From positions 10,107,001 to 10,171,000 of the forward strand of contig CATNEN010000007.1 in the NCBI GenBank assembly GCA_950097015.1: DNA of 64,000 nt. The letters are read 5' to 3'. Source of the DNA: Macrostomum hystrix (taxonomy: Eukaryota > Platyhelminthes > Macrostomidae). Of the stretch, positions 22,471 through 39,700 are shown in pieces (within the stretch, counting starts at the first letter, position 1; each line of letters starts with the position of its first letter). Made by a program: the position numbers and the translations under genes. The notes beneath the pieces are model-generated. The model saw nothing but the letters and a program-made list of their open reading frames with translations, was not told the origin of the DNA and did no database searches.

Positions 22471-22917
22471 ATGGCTTCGCCAGTGCCATCCGCGCCGGAG
22501 CCGCCGCCGCCCTACTACAGCACCGAGAACATGGATGACCCCCTGCTGGGCAAGGAGGAACCATTATCCAACAGCCACCCGCCACCTCAGTACTCGGTCA
22601 CTCAGTGCTCAGTACTGGCCAACGCGCCGCTGACCGCCGTGATCTCGCAGCCGCTGCCGCAGCACAGCATACTGGCGATTCACAATCCGCTGGGCTTCGA
22701 GTCCGGCATGGCGATGTGCCCGAAGTGTCAGCAATTAGTGAACACCGTGGTCAGCTATGAATCCGGCCACCTGAGCTGGCTGCTGTGCACTGGCATGTGC
22801 CTGGTCGGCCTCAACCTAGGCTGCTGCTTCATCCCGTTCTGCCTTGAAGTCTGCAAGGATGCCGTGCACGAGTGTCCGATCTGCGAGACTGTGCTGCACC
22901 GCCAGAACCGCATCTGA
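22471..22917 (+). CDS. LITAF-domain protein, 148 aa
   Basis: LITAF/SIMPLE-like proteins are monotopic membrane proteins of late endosomes and lysosomes. The N-terminal half is proline-rich with PPPPYYS and PPPQYS (residues about 11-17 and 37-42), PY-like sites of the kind that bind Nedd4 ligases or TSG101 in the family. The LITAF domain begins at about residue 82 with CPKC (C83, C86), continues through a hydrophobic membrane-dipping stretch (about 101-126, LSWLLCTGMCLVGLNLGCC) and closes with HECPIC (C135, C138), so all four zinc cysteines are present. The ATG at 22471 is four bases after an acceptor-like ccttccag, so the leader is probably spliced on. AATAAA at 23629 is a candidate poly(A) signal, which would put the 23-bp array in the 3' UTR. 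Confidence 0.92.
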   Translation: MASPVPSAPEPPPPYYSTENMDDPLLGKEEPLSNSHPPPQYSVTQCSVLANAPLTAVISQPLPQHSILAIHNPLGFESGMAMCPKCQQLVNTVVSYESGHLSWLLCTGMCLVGLNLGCCFIPFCLEVCKDAVHECPICETVLHRQNRI

Positions 22918-23051
22918 ACAGCCCGCTGGTTTCAGCGAAGCGTTGAGACAACTAGACTGTATTTTTTTTCGCGAGAAAATTCTAGAATTTCTATGTTAAA
23001 CTCATTTATGTTCACGTGCTTGCGTTTGCATTATATACCAGAACAGATCAT

Positions 23052-23463
23052 TGGGGTGAGATGTCAGTATTCATTGGAGTGAGATGTCAGTAGTCATTGG
23101 GGTGAGATGTCAGTAGTCATTGGTGTGAGATGTGAGTAGTCATTGGTGTGAGATGTCAGTAGTCATTGGTGTGAGATGTCAGTAGTCATTGGTGTGAGAT
23201 GTCAGTAGTTATTGGGGTGAGATGTCAGTAGTCATTGGTGTGAGATGTGAGTAGTCATTGGTGTGAGATGTCAGTAGTCATTGGTGTGAGATGTCAGTAG
23301 TCATTGGTGTGAGATGTGAGTAGTCATTGGTGTGAGATGTCAGTAGTTATTGGGGTGAGATGTGAGTAGCCATTGGTGTGAGATGTGAGTAGCCATTGGT
23401 GTGAGATGTGAGTAGCCATTGGTGTGAGATGTGAGTAGTCATTGGTGTGAGATATCAGTAGTC
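23052..23463. repeat. 23-bp minisatellite
   Basis: About 18 copies of a 23-bp unit (core gtgagatgtcagtagtcatt) beginning about 135 bases after the LITAF stop, with variants gtgag and gccatt grouped in blocks. Confidence 0.95.
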
Positions 23464-24098
23464 ACAGTAATATGAAACGATAGAGTCATACCAAAGTATA
23501 TACTCATTGGTAATATTTACAGCTGCAGTGTAGAGAAAATCTCGTATAAGATTAGCATCTAGTAAAAAAGTATGTGCTTCGTTATGTAGTAGGTGTCAAA
23601 ATTCTTAAATTTCTTTATATGAAGTGTTAATAAAGCTAAAAAAAATTTTGGGTGTGTAGAAAATAGTGTTTTTTAGCTGTTTCATTTCCAACATAAAAAA
23701 CTCATTTTTTTCCTGTGACTTTTTGCTGCTTGTCTGTCAAAAAACTTTTTCTTTCACGAGTGTCTCACCTACTGCATCTCTTACATGATACCCACTCTGC
23801 ACGCAAAGCCAATGTTCTATTTTGGCTTCGATTTAATCATTGAAAAAACGCTTTGAGTAGATTGAGCACGACTTCTTATGTTTATTTTCTTCTTGTCTTG
23901 TCTTTGCCTGCGAGAAATTATTTTCAGATTTTTTTCTGCGTCTTTTTTGTCGACAAGCAAAGACTGGAAATAAGATTTATAAGCAGCAAAGTGCTTATTT
24001 TATTTTGCATAAAATTTATCATCCTTGAATTTTTTAAGTCCGATTGCAGGCACAAAAAGTATTGGAATTAGAAGAATGCTGAGTCCTGAATATCCACT
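23464..24098. other. AT-rich spacer
   Basis: Contains the AATAAA at 23629-23634. A 72-codon open frame at 23853-24071 has AT-rich codons and no family resemblance. Confidence 0.4.
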
Positions 24099-25385
24099 TA
24101 ATATGACTAGATGGGTGCCGAGTATCTAGCTGGTGTGACTAGATGGGTGCCGAGTATCTAGCTGGTGTGACTAGATGGGTGCCGAGTATCTAGCTGGTGT
24201 GACTAGTTAGGTGCCGAGTATCTAGCTGGTGTGACTAGATGGGTGCCGAGTATCTAGCTGGTGTGACTAGATGGGTGCCGAGTATCTAGCTGGTGTGACT
24301 AGTTAGGTGCCGAGTATCTAGCTGGTGTGACTAGTTGGGTGCGAGTATCTAGCTGGTGTGACTAGTTGGGTGCCGAGTATCTAGCTGGTGTGACTAGTTG
24401 GGTGCCGAGTATCTAGCTGGTGTGACTAGATGGGTGCCGAGTATCTAGCTGGTGTGACTAGTTGGGTGCCGAGTATCTAGCTGGTGTGACTAGTTGGGTG
24501 CCGAGTATCTAGCTGGTGTGACTAGTTGGGTGCCGAGTATCTAGCTGGTGTGACTAGTTGGGTGCCGAGTATCTAGCTGGTGTGACTAGTTGGGTGCCGA
24601 GTATCTAGCTGGTGTGACTAGTTGGGTGCCGAGTATCTAGCTGGTGTGACTAGATGGGTGCCGAGTATCTAGCTGGTGTGACTAGTTGGGTGCCGAGTAT
24701 CTAGCTGGTGTGACTAGTTGGGTGCCGAGTATCTAGCTGGTGTGACTAGTTGGGTGCCGAGTATCTAGCTGGTGTGACTAGATGGGTGCCGAGTATCTAG
24801 CTGGTGTGACTAGTTGGGTGCCGAGTATCTAGCTGGTGTGACTAGATGGGTGCCGAGTATCTAGCTGGTGTGACTAGTTGGGTGCCGAGTATCTAGCTGG
24901 TGTGACTAGATGGGTGCCGAGTATCTAGCTGGTGTGACTAGTTGGGTGCCGAGTATCTAGCTGGTGTGACTAGTTGGGTGCCGAGTATCTAGCTGGTGTG
25001 ACTAGTTGGGTGCCGAGTATCTAGCTGGTGTGACTAGTTGGGTGCCGAGTATCTAGCTGGTGTGACTAGATGGGTGCCGAGTATCTAGCTGGTGTGACTA
25101 GTTGGGTGCCGAGTATCTAGCTGGTGTGACTAGATGGGTGCCGAGTATCTAGCTGGTGTGACTAGTTGGGTGCCGAGTATCTAGCTGGTGTGACTAGATG
25201 GGTGCCGAGTATCTAGCTGGTGTGACTAGTTGGGTGCCGAGTATCTAGCTGGTGTGACTAGATGGGTGCCGAGTATCTAGCTGGTGTGACTAGTTGGGTG
25301 CCGAGTATCTAGCTGGTGTGACTAGTTGGGTGCCGAGTATCTAGCTGGTGTGACTAGATGGGTGCCGAGTATCTAGCTGGTGTGA
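24099..25385. repeat. 32-bp minisatellite upstream of the paraplegin-like gene
   Basis: About 40 copies of a 32-bp unit (contains gagtatctagctggtgtgac). Copies differ mostly at one position, giving tagatggg or tagttggg forms that alternate irregularly; a few have ttagg, and one copy is one base short near 24340. The array ends about 70 bases before the start codon at 25456. Confidence 0.97.
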
Positions 25386-25455
25386 CAGACTGGTGAAAAA
25401 ACTGCGATTGACATGTCCTCTTTGAACCCACCAGCCTAGCGACTGCGCTTTAAGA

Positions 25456-31690
<6,235 letters not shown>

Positions 31691-32451
31691 GGCGGCCAGC
31701 GAGTGCGTTTGCTTATCCAGCGCTGCTCAGCATTGAGTCCTTAGCAATGATGATTTCAGGACCGCTTCAGGATTATCCACAAGGCATTCAAGACATTCAA
31801 CTCATTGTTACTCAATCAACCCTGCTGATCATGCTCCGCCCACACAAATTTCTCAACCTCAAAACTCTCCTCCAACAAACTCCACCCCACTGATCCCTAC
31901 CCACCAAACTCCACCCCACTGATCCCTACCCACCAAACTCCACCCCACTGATCCCTACCCACCAAACTCCACCCCACTGATCCCTACCCACCAAACTCCA
32001 CCCCACTGATCCCTACCCAACAAACTCCACCCCACTGATCCCTACCCACCAAACTCCACCCCACTGATCCCTACCCACCAAACTCCACCCCACTGATCCC
32101 TACCCACCAAACTCCACCCCACTGATCCCTACCCACCAGAGCGTAAGCTTTGCGAGGTTCAGATTTGCACTTTTACTTCTTGAGAATTTAGTTAAATAAA
32201 TTCCTCCGAACTGTTATTTTAGTTTTATTTTTGGCTCATTTGCCTTTGATGAAATCAATGTGTGAATATACTAGAAGCAGAACGGTGCTTTCCCGCCTTT
32301 TTGAAAGCAGCTCGGGCACTTGATGTCCTCCCGGCAATTTCTGTTTTGTCTTTATTTCAGTTCTGTACTTAAAATGTACTCTTAGGTTCTATGCGGACTG
32401 TCAAAGTTGCTGAATACCAGTTGTCTATGGTTCAAACTTCCATTGTTCCAG
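31691..32451. other. Spacer between SPG7-like and NUDT8-like genes
   Basis: Holds the 3' UTR of the SPG7-like gene, with AATAAA at 32195-32200, and a 29-bp array. The NUDT8-like gene's first recognisable exon starts at 32452. Confidence 0.5.
31875..32138. repeat. 29-bp minisatellite
   Basis: Nine nearly perfect copies of a 29-bp unit (core caaactccaccccactgatc) between the SPG7-like stop and its candidate poly(A) signal, so probably transcribed in the 3' UTR. Confidence 0.96.
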
Positions 32452-34001
32452 CTGAACCACAGCGGTGGCAACCAGCAGCCTTGCTGCCGCTGCGCCAGTC
32501 ACGTGACCGTCAACGTGGCCTCTCAAGCGGCCGAACTGGCCGCTCTGTCCGCCTCGCACGAGCGTCTTCTGGCCGACAACGGCGTGTCGAAGGCCGTCCG
32601 ATCCGCCGTGCTGGTCTGCCTGGCCTGCGACTGCCCGAGGCCCGGCGAGGCCGGCTGGACGTCGGCGGCCGCGGAGACGACGGACCTACCGAGTCCGAGG
32701 GTGCTGCTCACTAAGCGGTCGACAAGGCTGACGTCATTCTCTGGCCAGGTGGGTCTCTGATGGCATTGAGCTTCTAGTCCTTCAGAGCTGCGATATTGTC
32801 TATTTGTCCTACTTCTAACCCCACTCTACTTGGTTTCTATGTGGTCATTGTCCCCCGTTATTCAGGGTCATTGCCCCTTGTAATCAAGGGCCATTGTCTC
32901 TAGTTACTGAGGGCCATCGTTCTCAGTTATTCATGGCCATTGTCTCCCATTTTAAAGGGTTCTCTAAGGGGGTGAGTTTCAGAGCGGTTAACGCGTTTGC
33001 CTCTCGCAACAAGGTCCCTGAGTTCGATTCCGCGGCGAGGCCACATTTATTTGGGGCGCAGCCGCGGAGAGAAGGCTGTTGGCTTGTCGTCCTCAATTTC
33101 AATTCGCCCTTGAGGGCCAGCCTACAAGGCACAGTGAGAGTGTACACTGCTTGACGATAAGAAAGTCATGGCAGATGTACACACCTGCATGAGTGTATGC
33201 CTGCGTACAGTATCCGTGTGCGTGTGTGCTCAGGAGTCAGCGAAACGGGCAGAATTGCCCAATGATATGCCATTGCCTGCAGCCCTCCTGAAATTATGAT
33301 TATTGTTTTTATTATTTCTTTTATTCAGAGTCCTCTAATCAGTCCTTCAGGTTCCTCTAATGGGTCCTTCAGGGTCCTCTAATCTGTCCTTCAGGGTCCT
33401 TTAATCTTTCCTTCGGTCCTCTAATCTTGCTCTCAGGCTTTAACCTCAGAGCCGCCCACCAACCCGCCAGGTGTCATTCCCGGGTGGCAAGTCAGATCCC
33501 GGCTCAGACGCGGGCCCGGTTGACACGGCCTTGAGGGAGGCCGCCGAGGAGGTCGGCCTGCTGCCGGACCAGGTGCGGGTGCTAGCGGTGCTGCCGGTGC
33601 TGCCCATCGGCCGGCACCTGGTCACGCCGGTGCTGGCCTACCTGGCGCCTCGGCTCAGCCAGATTCAACTGGCGCCGAATCCGGACGAAGTCGAGGAGCT
33701 GCTGACTCCGCCGCTTCTCTGGGCGCTGCCAGGTGGCGACGCCTCCGACAGCCGGCTTGAGTTTCGCCGACGCCGCCTGGCCCGCTGGCTGGACTGCGAG
33801 TTCCCCGTCCTGCCGCTGCGGCCCGGCCTCGCCGTGTTCGGCTTCACCTGCCACCTGCTGGTGCTGACCGCCTGCCTCTGCTGCCGGCAGTTCCCGCAGT
33901 ACCCGCTGGCGCCCTTCTGCCACGGCCTGCTGCTGCTGGGCCTACTGGCCGGCGAAGGACTTCTGCTTCCGGATCCCAACCGGCTGCTCTGCCGGCTCTG
34001 A
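32452..34001 (+). CDS. NUDT8: NUDT7/NUDT8-like CoA diphosphatase (Nudix)
   Basis: Nudix hydrolase of the CoA-diphosphatase group, which cleaves CoA and its esters to phosphopantetheines and 3',5'-ADP. Exons 32452-32748 and 33471-34001 join in phase 0 for 275 residues. The CoA-specific signature spans the junction: LLTKRSTRLTSFSGQ then VSFPGGK; the usual Arg of this signature is Thr. The Nudix box follows, with TALREAAEEVGL supplying the metal-binding glutamates. Further on, GLAVFGFTCHLLVLT matches the family's HxVWGLTA region, with the usual Trp-Gly as Phe-Gly, then two hydrophobic stretches end the protein. The first exon begins right after a ccattgttccag acceptor, has no in-frame ATG, and is open in frame 0, so Met must come from an upstream or spliced leader exon. 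ATTAAA at 34047 is a candidate poly(A) signal. NUDT7 versus NUDT8, hence peroxisome or mitochondrion, is not settled. Confidence 0.85.
32850..32945. repeat. Diverged 22-23 bp repeat, NUDT8-like intron
   Basis: Four diverged copies built on gggccattgtctctagtta in the 722-bp intron 32749-33470, immediately upstream of a SINE. Confidence 0.7.
32968..33325 (+). mobile_element. tRNA-derived SINE, copy B
   Basis: The head (32968-33045) resembles a Leu/Ser-type tRNA: cagagcggttaacgcgttt as A-box region and gagttcgattccgcgg as B box. The body of about 230 bases carries ggctgttggcttgtcg, ttgagggccagcc, cagtgagagtgtacactg and gtcagcgaaacgggcag. It ends in cagccctcctgaaat and a T/A-rich tail (attatgattattg and on). 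It is inserted in the NUDT8-like intron and is the clearest copy in the window. Confidence 0.85.
33325..33435. repeat. About 21-bp repeat, NUDT8-like intron
   Basis: Five copies built on gggtcctctaatctgtcctt between the SINE tail and the acceptor at 33470. Confidence 0.85.
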
Positions 34002-34083
34002 CTGCGCTCTGCGAGTGGCCGTCCTCATCGCAGCCCGGCCGTCTTTATTAAAGCGCTTATCCTGTGATCCCCATTTTTTCATC

Positions 34084-34440
34084 TGAATTCCTTATTCCGA
34101 AATATTATCCCAAACATCACTATGAGTATTACATATATCTGAATTGCTAATCCCAAATATCCCGTTATTATCCCAAATATCCCGATTATTGTCCCAAATA
34201 TCCCTATTAGTATCCCAAATATCCCGATTATTATCCCACATATCCCGATTATTATCCTAAATATCCCGATTATTATATCAAATATCCCTATTATTATCCC
34301 AAATATCCCTATTATTATATCAAATATCCCTATTATTATCCCAAATATCCCGATTATTATCCCAAATATCCCTATTATTATCCCAAATATCCCGATTATT
34401 ATCCCAAATATTCCTATTATTATCCCAAACATCCTTGTTG
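34084..34440. repeat. 21-bp minisatellite
   Basis: About 16 copies of atcccaaatatcccgattat plus one base, with cta/cga variants, starting some 30 bases after the NUDT8-like poly(A) signal. Confidence 0.95.
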
Positions 34441-35209
34441 TTAACCCAAGTATCTATAATACTCTCGAATTGTCCTTAATATATTACAAAGACTATTCCG
34501 ATTGTTATCCTAAAAATAAAATGTTGTCCCTTAAATTAGTTTCATCCCAAATATTTGCAGACTAGATTCAGAGTGTACTCTTACAGGTTTCGTAGCAACC
34601 CGAAATTCTTTCTGAACTCATCCTAGCTGTACAATTAGTCAGTTCTGATCGTGTTAATGGAATCGCATTTCAATGAGTGTTTTGTTGATTTGTACTTTTG
34701 ATTTGATTTCAATTAACTCTCTCATCTTCTTCAGCTTTCATATTGGCTTTGAGGACATTCCATTCGGATGTACAAATATTTATTCAACCATTTTAGCGTG
34801 TGCGCCATAGCCTACTTTAAGTAGACATGCATGAGTTTTTTTCGTAGTGTTTCTCTCTTATTCAGGCATTAATTGATTAAATTGAATGCCATTCCAGCCG
34901 TGTGCATTTTCAGTTTGGCCTATTGACTAATAAGTTTCTTATCGCTCACACAAAATCGACACGAGGCCAATGCGCCCAACCAGTTGCACTTGTTCGCATT
35001 GTTGGCTGCCTACTTTTGGGGCAGCCCCACCAGCTGCTGCTTATTGGGCGTAAATCTTAATCCGCACTAGGGCTGGCTGAGAATCAGTTCGGGCCAGGCA
35101 GCTGCAGACCAAATCCCAGTTTAATTTATGGCCGTTTTTACCTGCCCACTTTTGTTAGAATTCCTCGCATTCTTATTTCACTGATTTTACTCGTAGACTG
35201 GACCAACAA

Positions 35210-35312
35210 CAGACAGACAGGCAGGTGGACAGACACCTGAGAGATTAGAAGACAGGCAGGTGGACAGACACCTGAGAGATTAGAAGACAGGCAGTTGGAC
35301 AGACAGCTGAAT
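35210..35312. repeat. 33-bp tandem repeat
   Basis: Three copies of a unit containing gacaggcaggtggacagaca, the last one truncated or diverged. Confidence 0.85.
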
Positions 35313-36707
35313 TCTTTGATTTATCCGCTCGTCGTTTTCCTTCGGCAGCGTCTCGAAACTTAGCCAGCCGACTGAATGATTCATGCCCGAATTGATCGGG
35401 CTGGGATAGAAATTGAGAAATAAGTAATGCGAGTTTTTTCTGCTGGAGAAATTCGATAGCGACTGGGCCCTTGTTTTTTCCTGTTGTAATATGAATGCAA
35501 AATATTAGGCTGGGTCTAGCTGCTTGCCTGCTTATCTGTGAGGATCCTGTTTAGCACTTTGCTTCTTGTGAAGGGAATGCAAAAAAAACACTTTAAAATC
35601 CCTACATGCCTTGTTGGGACACATCTTTTGGGATTTCTTCTGAATCCTGCTCTGCCCCCCACCCCCCCGACTGGCAGCTTTTATTATTCCCCGACCCGAC
35701 TGCGGCAACAGGGGCGGGGATGGGGCCGGCAGCTCATCTCGTCCCTATCGCCAGATCCCTTCCTACTCGACCTCTCTCAAATCCGATCACCCTGTCTGGG
35801 TATCCCATCCAGTCCAATCGGGAAAGCGATTTGTGTATATATATTTCCCAATTTCTCGCTTCCCCTGCCTTCCTAACTCGCCTCATACCGCCCGACCTCA
35901 TCCCGAATCCCAAGCCGCTTTGCCTTGTCTCTGTTTTGCTCTCAATTTATCCCCTCTCGCCTCTCCCCCTTCAGCCCCACTCCTCCGGGATGGAAGTCGC
36001 TAGAGCTGCTGATTGATGACTGCCGCGTCCTGCCAGGCGCCCCTCTTAGCTATTCTGGAACTCTCGCCCGCCTGACAGCCCGTGTGCCGCGGCCTCCTAT
36101 TCTCCTTGGCCCGGGGACTTATTTGAGCTGGGCTCCTAGCAGTCGGTGCACTTTCGCTCTCCGCTCGCCTCCGCTTTTAGTCCATTGAGCAAGATTAGTG
36201 ACTAGCTCAGACACGCGATAAGGCCTTCTTAGCCGGAGAGCAAATTCAATCGGCAAGGCGAGATAAGAGAGCGTGAGCTAACGCCAAACAGCAGGCGGGC
36301 CTACCGACTTTGGCCACAGCTGGACTCCGCCAATCCGCTTGACCCACCCCTGTCCGCCACCCCAGTTTCTTGCTGTTTAGTCGCTGCAAGCAGGCGGCGG
36401 TGTCGGATTCAATAAGCCAGTACAGCCAGATCCCGCCTCACTTTCGAATCTGCATTGCAGCTGCGTCGGAGGATCGGCCGGTCCGTTGTCCCTCCTTCTC
36501 CCCTAGGCTTGAGCTTCTTCCTCTCTGTCTCTGACCCTCTGTCCGCCTGTCCCGTCTCGCGTTTCCAACCAATTGTTGACGTCCGCTGGAGGCACCGGCC
36601 AAAGGAGGCGAGGCGCGGGGGACAGCTCCATCGGCGCCGCCTCGCTATTTTTAGGGGGCGCTCGCGGAGCCTGGCAGCCAAGCACGAGTTGACGTCCTCG
36701 AGCCAGC

Positions 36708-39700
36708 ATGTCGGCCGCCGCCGTTCCGCCGTCAGCGCAGCAGCCGCAGACAGCTGCCCTGTACGCCGGCTATGACGAGGACCTGTCAGAGAATCCGTTC
36801 TTTCTGAGGCTTAAGACCGACGCGGCCTCCATCTACAACAGTGCGGCCGCCAAAGGATGGCTGGTAAGGCGTTGCATCTTTGGGCGAATGTCTGTTGATT
36901 GGGGTGTCTTTTCTGTGGATTTAGGTGTTTTTGATGTGGATTTAGGTGTCTTTGATGTGGATTTGGGTGTTTTTGATGTGGATTTGGGTGTCTTTGATGT
37001 GGATTTGGGTGTCTTTGTAGATTTGTGTGTCTTTGATGTGGATTCGGGAGTCTTTGGGTGTCTTTGATGTGGATTTGGGTGTCTTTGATGTGGATTTGGG
37101 TGTCTTTGATGTGGATTCGGGAGTCTTTGGGTGTCTTTGATGTGGATTTGGGTGTCTTTGATGTGGATTTGGGTGTCTTTGATGTGGATTCGGGTGTCTT
37201 TGGGTGTCTTTGATGTGGATTTGGGTGTCTTTGATGTGGATTTGGGTGTCTTTGGGTGTTTTTTATATGGATTTGGGTGTCTTTGGGTGTCTTCGATGTG
37301 GATTTGGGTGTCTTTGGGTGTCTTTGATGTGGATTTGGGTGTCTTTGGGTGTCTTTGATGTGGATTTGGGTGTCTTTGATGTGGATTTGGGTGTCTTTGA
37401 TGTGGATTCGGGAGTCTTTGGGTGTCTTTGATGTGGATTTGGGTGTCTTTGATGTGGATTTGGGTGTCTTTGATGTGGATTCGGGTGTCTTTAAGTGTCT
37501 TTGATGTGGATTTGGGTGTCTTTGATGTGGATTCGGGTGTCTTTGGGTGTCTTTGATGTGGATTTGGGTGTCTTTGGGTGTTTTTTATATGGATTTGGGT
37601 GTCTTTGGGTGTCTTTGATGTGGATTTGGGTGTCTTTGGGTGTCTTCGATGTGGATTTGGGTGTCTTTGGGTGTCTTTGATGTGGATTTGGGTGTCTTTG
37701 ATGTGGATTTGGGTGTCTTTGATGTGGATTTGGGTGTCTTTGATGTGGATTTGGGTGTCTTTGGGTGTCTTTGATGTGGATTTGGGTGTCTTCGATGTGG
37801 ATTTGGGTGTCTTTGGGTGTCTTTGATGTGGATTTGGGTGTCTTTGATGTGGATTTGGGTGTCTTTGATGTGGATTTGGGTGTCTTTGATGTGGATTCGG
37901 GAGTCTTTGGGTGTCTTTGATGTGGATTTGGGTGTCTTTGATGTGGATTTGGGTGTCTTTGATGTGGATTCGGGTGTCTTTGGGTGTCTTTGATGTGGAT
38001 TTGGGTGTCTTTGATGTGGATTTGGGTGTCTTTGGGTGTTTTTTATATGGATTTGGGTGTCTTTGGGTGTCTTCGATGTGGATTTGGGTGTCTTTGGGTG
38101 TCTTTGATGTGGATTTGGGTGTCTTTGGGTGTCTTTGATGTGGATTTGGGTGTCTTTGATGTGGATTTGGGTGTCTTTGATGTGGATTCGGGAGTCTTTG
38201 GGTGTCTTTGATGTGGATTTGGGTGTCTTTGATGTGGATTTGGGTGTCTTTGATGTGGATTCGGGTGTCTTTAAGTGTCTTTGATGTGGATTTGGGTGTC
38301 TTTGATGTGGATTCGGGTGTCTTTGGGTGTCTTTGATGTGGATTTGGGTGTCTTTGATGTGGATTTGGGTGTCTTTGGGTGTTTTTTATATGGATTTGGG
38401 TGTCTTTGGGTGTCTTCGATGTGGATTTGGGTGTCTTTGGGTGTCTTTAATGTGGATTTGGGTGTCTTTGGGTGTCTTTGATGTGGATTTGGGTGTCTTT
38501 GATGTGGATTTGGGTGTCTTTGATGTGGATTCGGGAGTCTTTGGGTGTCTTTGATGTGGATTTGGGTGTCTTTGATGTGGATTTGGGTGTCTTTGATGTG
38601 GATTCGGGTGTCTTTAAGTGTCTTTGATGTGGATTTGGGTGTCTTTGATGTGGATTCGGGTGTCTTTGGGTGTCTTTGATGTGGATTTGGGTGTCTTTGG
38701 GTGTTTTTTATATGGATTTGGGTGTCTTTGGGTGTCTTCGATGTGGATTTGGGTGTCTTTGGGTGTCTTTGATGTGGATTTGGGTGTCTTTGGGTGTCTT
38801 CGATGTGGATTTGGGTGTCTTTGGGTGTCTTTGATGTGGATTTGGGTGTCTTTGATGTGGATTTGGGTGTCTTTGATGTGGATTTGGGTGTCTTTGATGT
38901 GGATTTGGGTGTCTTTGGGTGTCTTTGATGTGGATTTGGGTGTCTTCGATGTGGATTTGGGTGTCTTTGGGTGTCTTTGATGTGGATTTGGGTGTCTTCG
39001 ATGTGGATTTGGGTGTCTTTGGGTGTCTTTGATGTGGATTTGGGTGTCTTTGATGTGGATTTGGGTGTCTTTGATGTGGATTTGGGTGTCTTTCAGTGTC
39101 TTTGATGTGGATTTGGGTGTCTTTCAGTGTCTTTGATGTGGATTTGGGTGTCTTTGATGTGGATTTGGGTGTCTTTGATGTGGATTTGGGTGTCTTTGGG
39201 TGTCTTTGATGTGGATTTAGGTGTCTTTGGGTGTCTTCGATGTGGATTTGGGCGTCTTTGGGTGTCTTTGATGTGGATTTGGGTGTCTTTGATGTGGATT
39301 TGGGTGTCTTTGATGTGGATTTGGGTGTCTTTCAGTGTCTTTGATGTGGATTTGGGTGTCTTTGATGTGGATTTGGGTGTCTTTGGGTGTCTTCGATGTG
39401 GATTTGGGTGTCTTTGGGTGTCTTTGATGTGGATTTGGGTGTCTTTGATGTGGATTTGGGTGTCTTTCAGTGTCTTTGATGTGGATTTGGGTGTCTTTGA
39501 TGTGGATTTGGGTGTCTTTGGGTGTCTTTGATGTGGATTTTGGTGTCTTTGGGTGTCTTCGATGTGGATTTGGGCGTCTTTGGGTGTCTTTGATGTGGAT
39601 TTGGGTGTCTTTGATGTGGATTTGGGTGTCTTTGATGTGGATTTGGGTGTCTTTGATGTGGATTTGGGTGTCTTTGATGTGGATTTGGGTGTCTTTGATG

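Larger units (their letters stand above)
34002..36707. other. Spacer between NUDT8-like and ANKRD27 genes
   Basis: No gene recognised. It contains ATTAAA at 34047, two tandem arrays, and from about 35600 a GC-richer stretch that is probably the promoter and 5' UTR of ANKRD27. Open frames at 35538-36188 and 36409-36775 lack any family resemblance. Confidence 0.45.

Noticed and set aside
21180-22538. 452-codon frame before the LITAF gene
   Set aside because: Almost entirely the pyrimidine array; overlaps the LITAF coding exon out of frame.
21237-25385. Possible CRISPR array (regular repeats)
   Set aside because: Repeats are contiguous head-to-tail with no unique spacers, and the DNA is eukaryotic.
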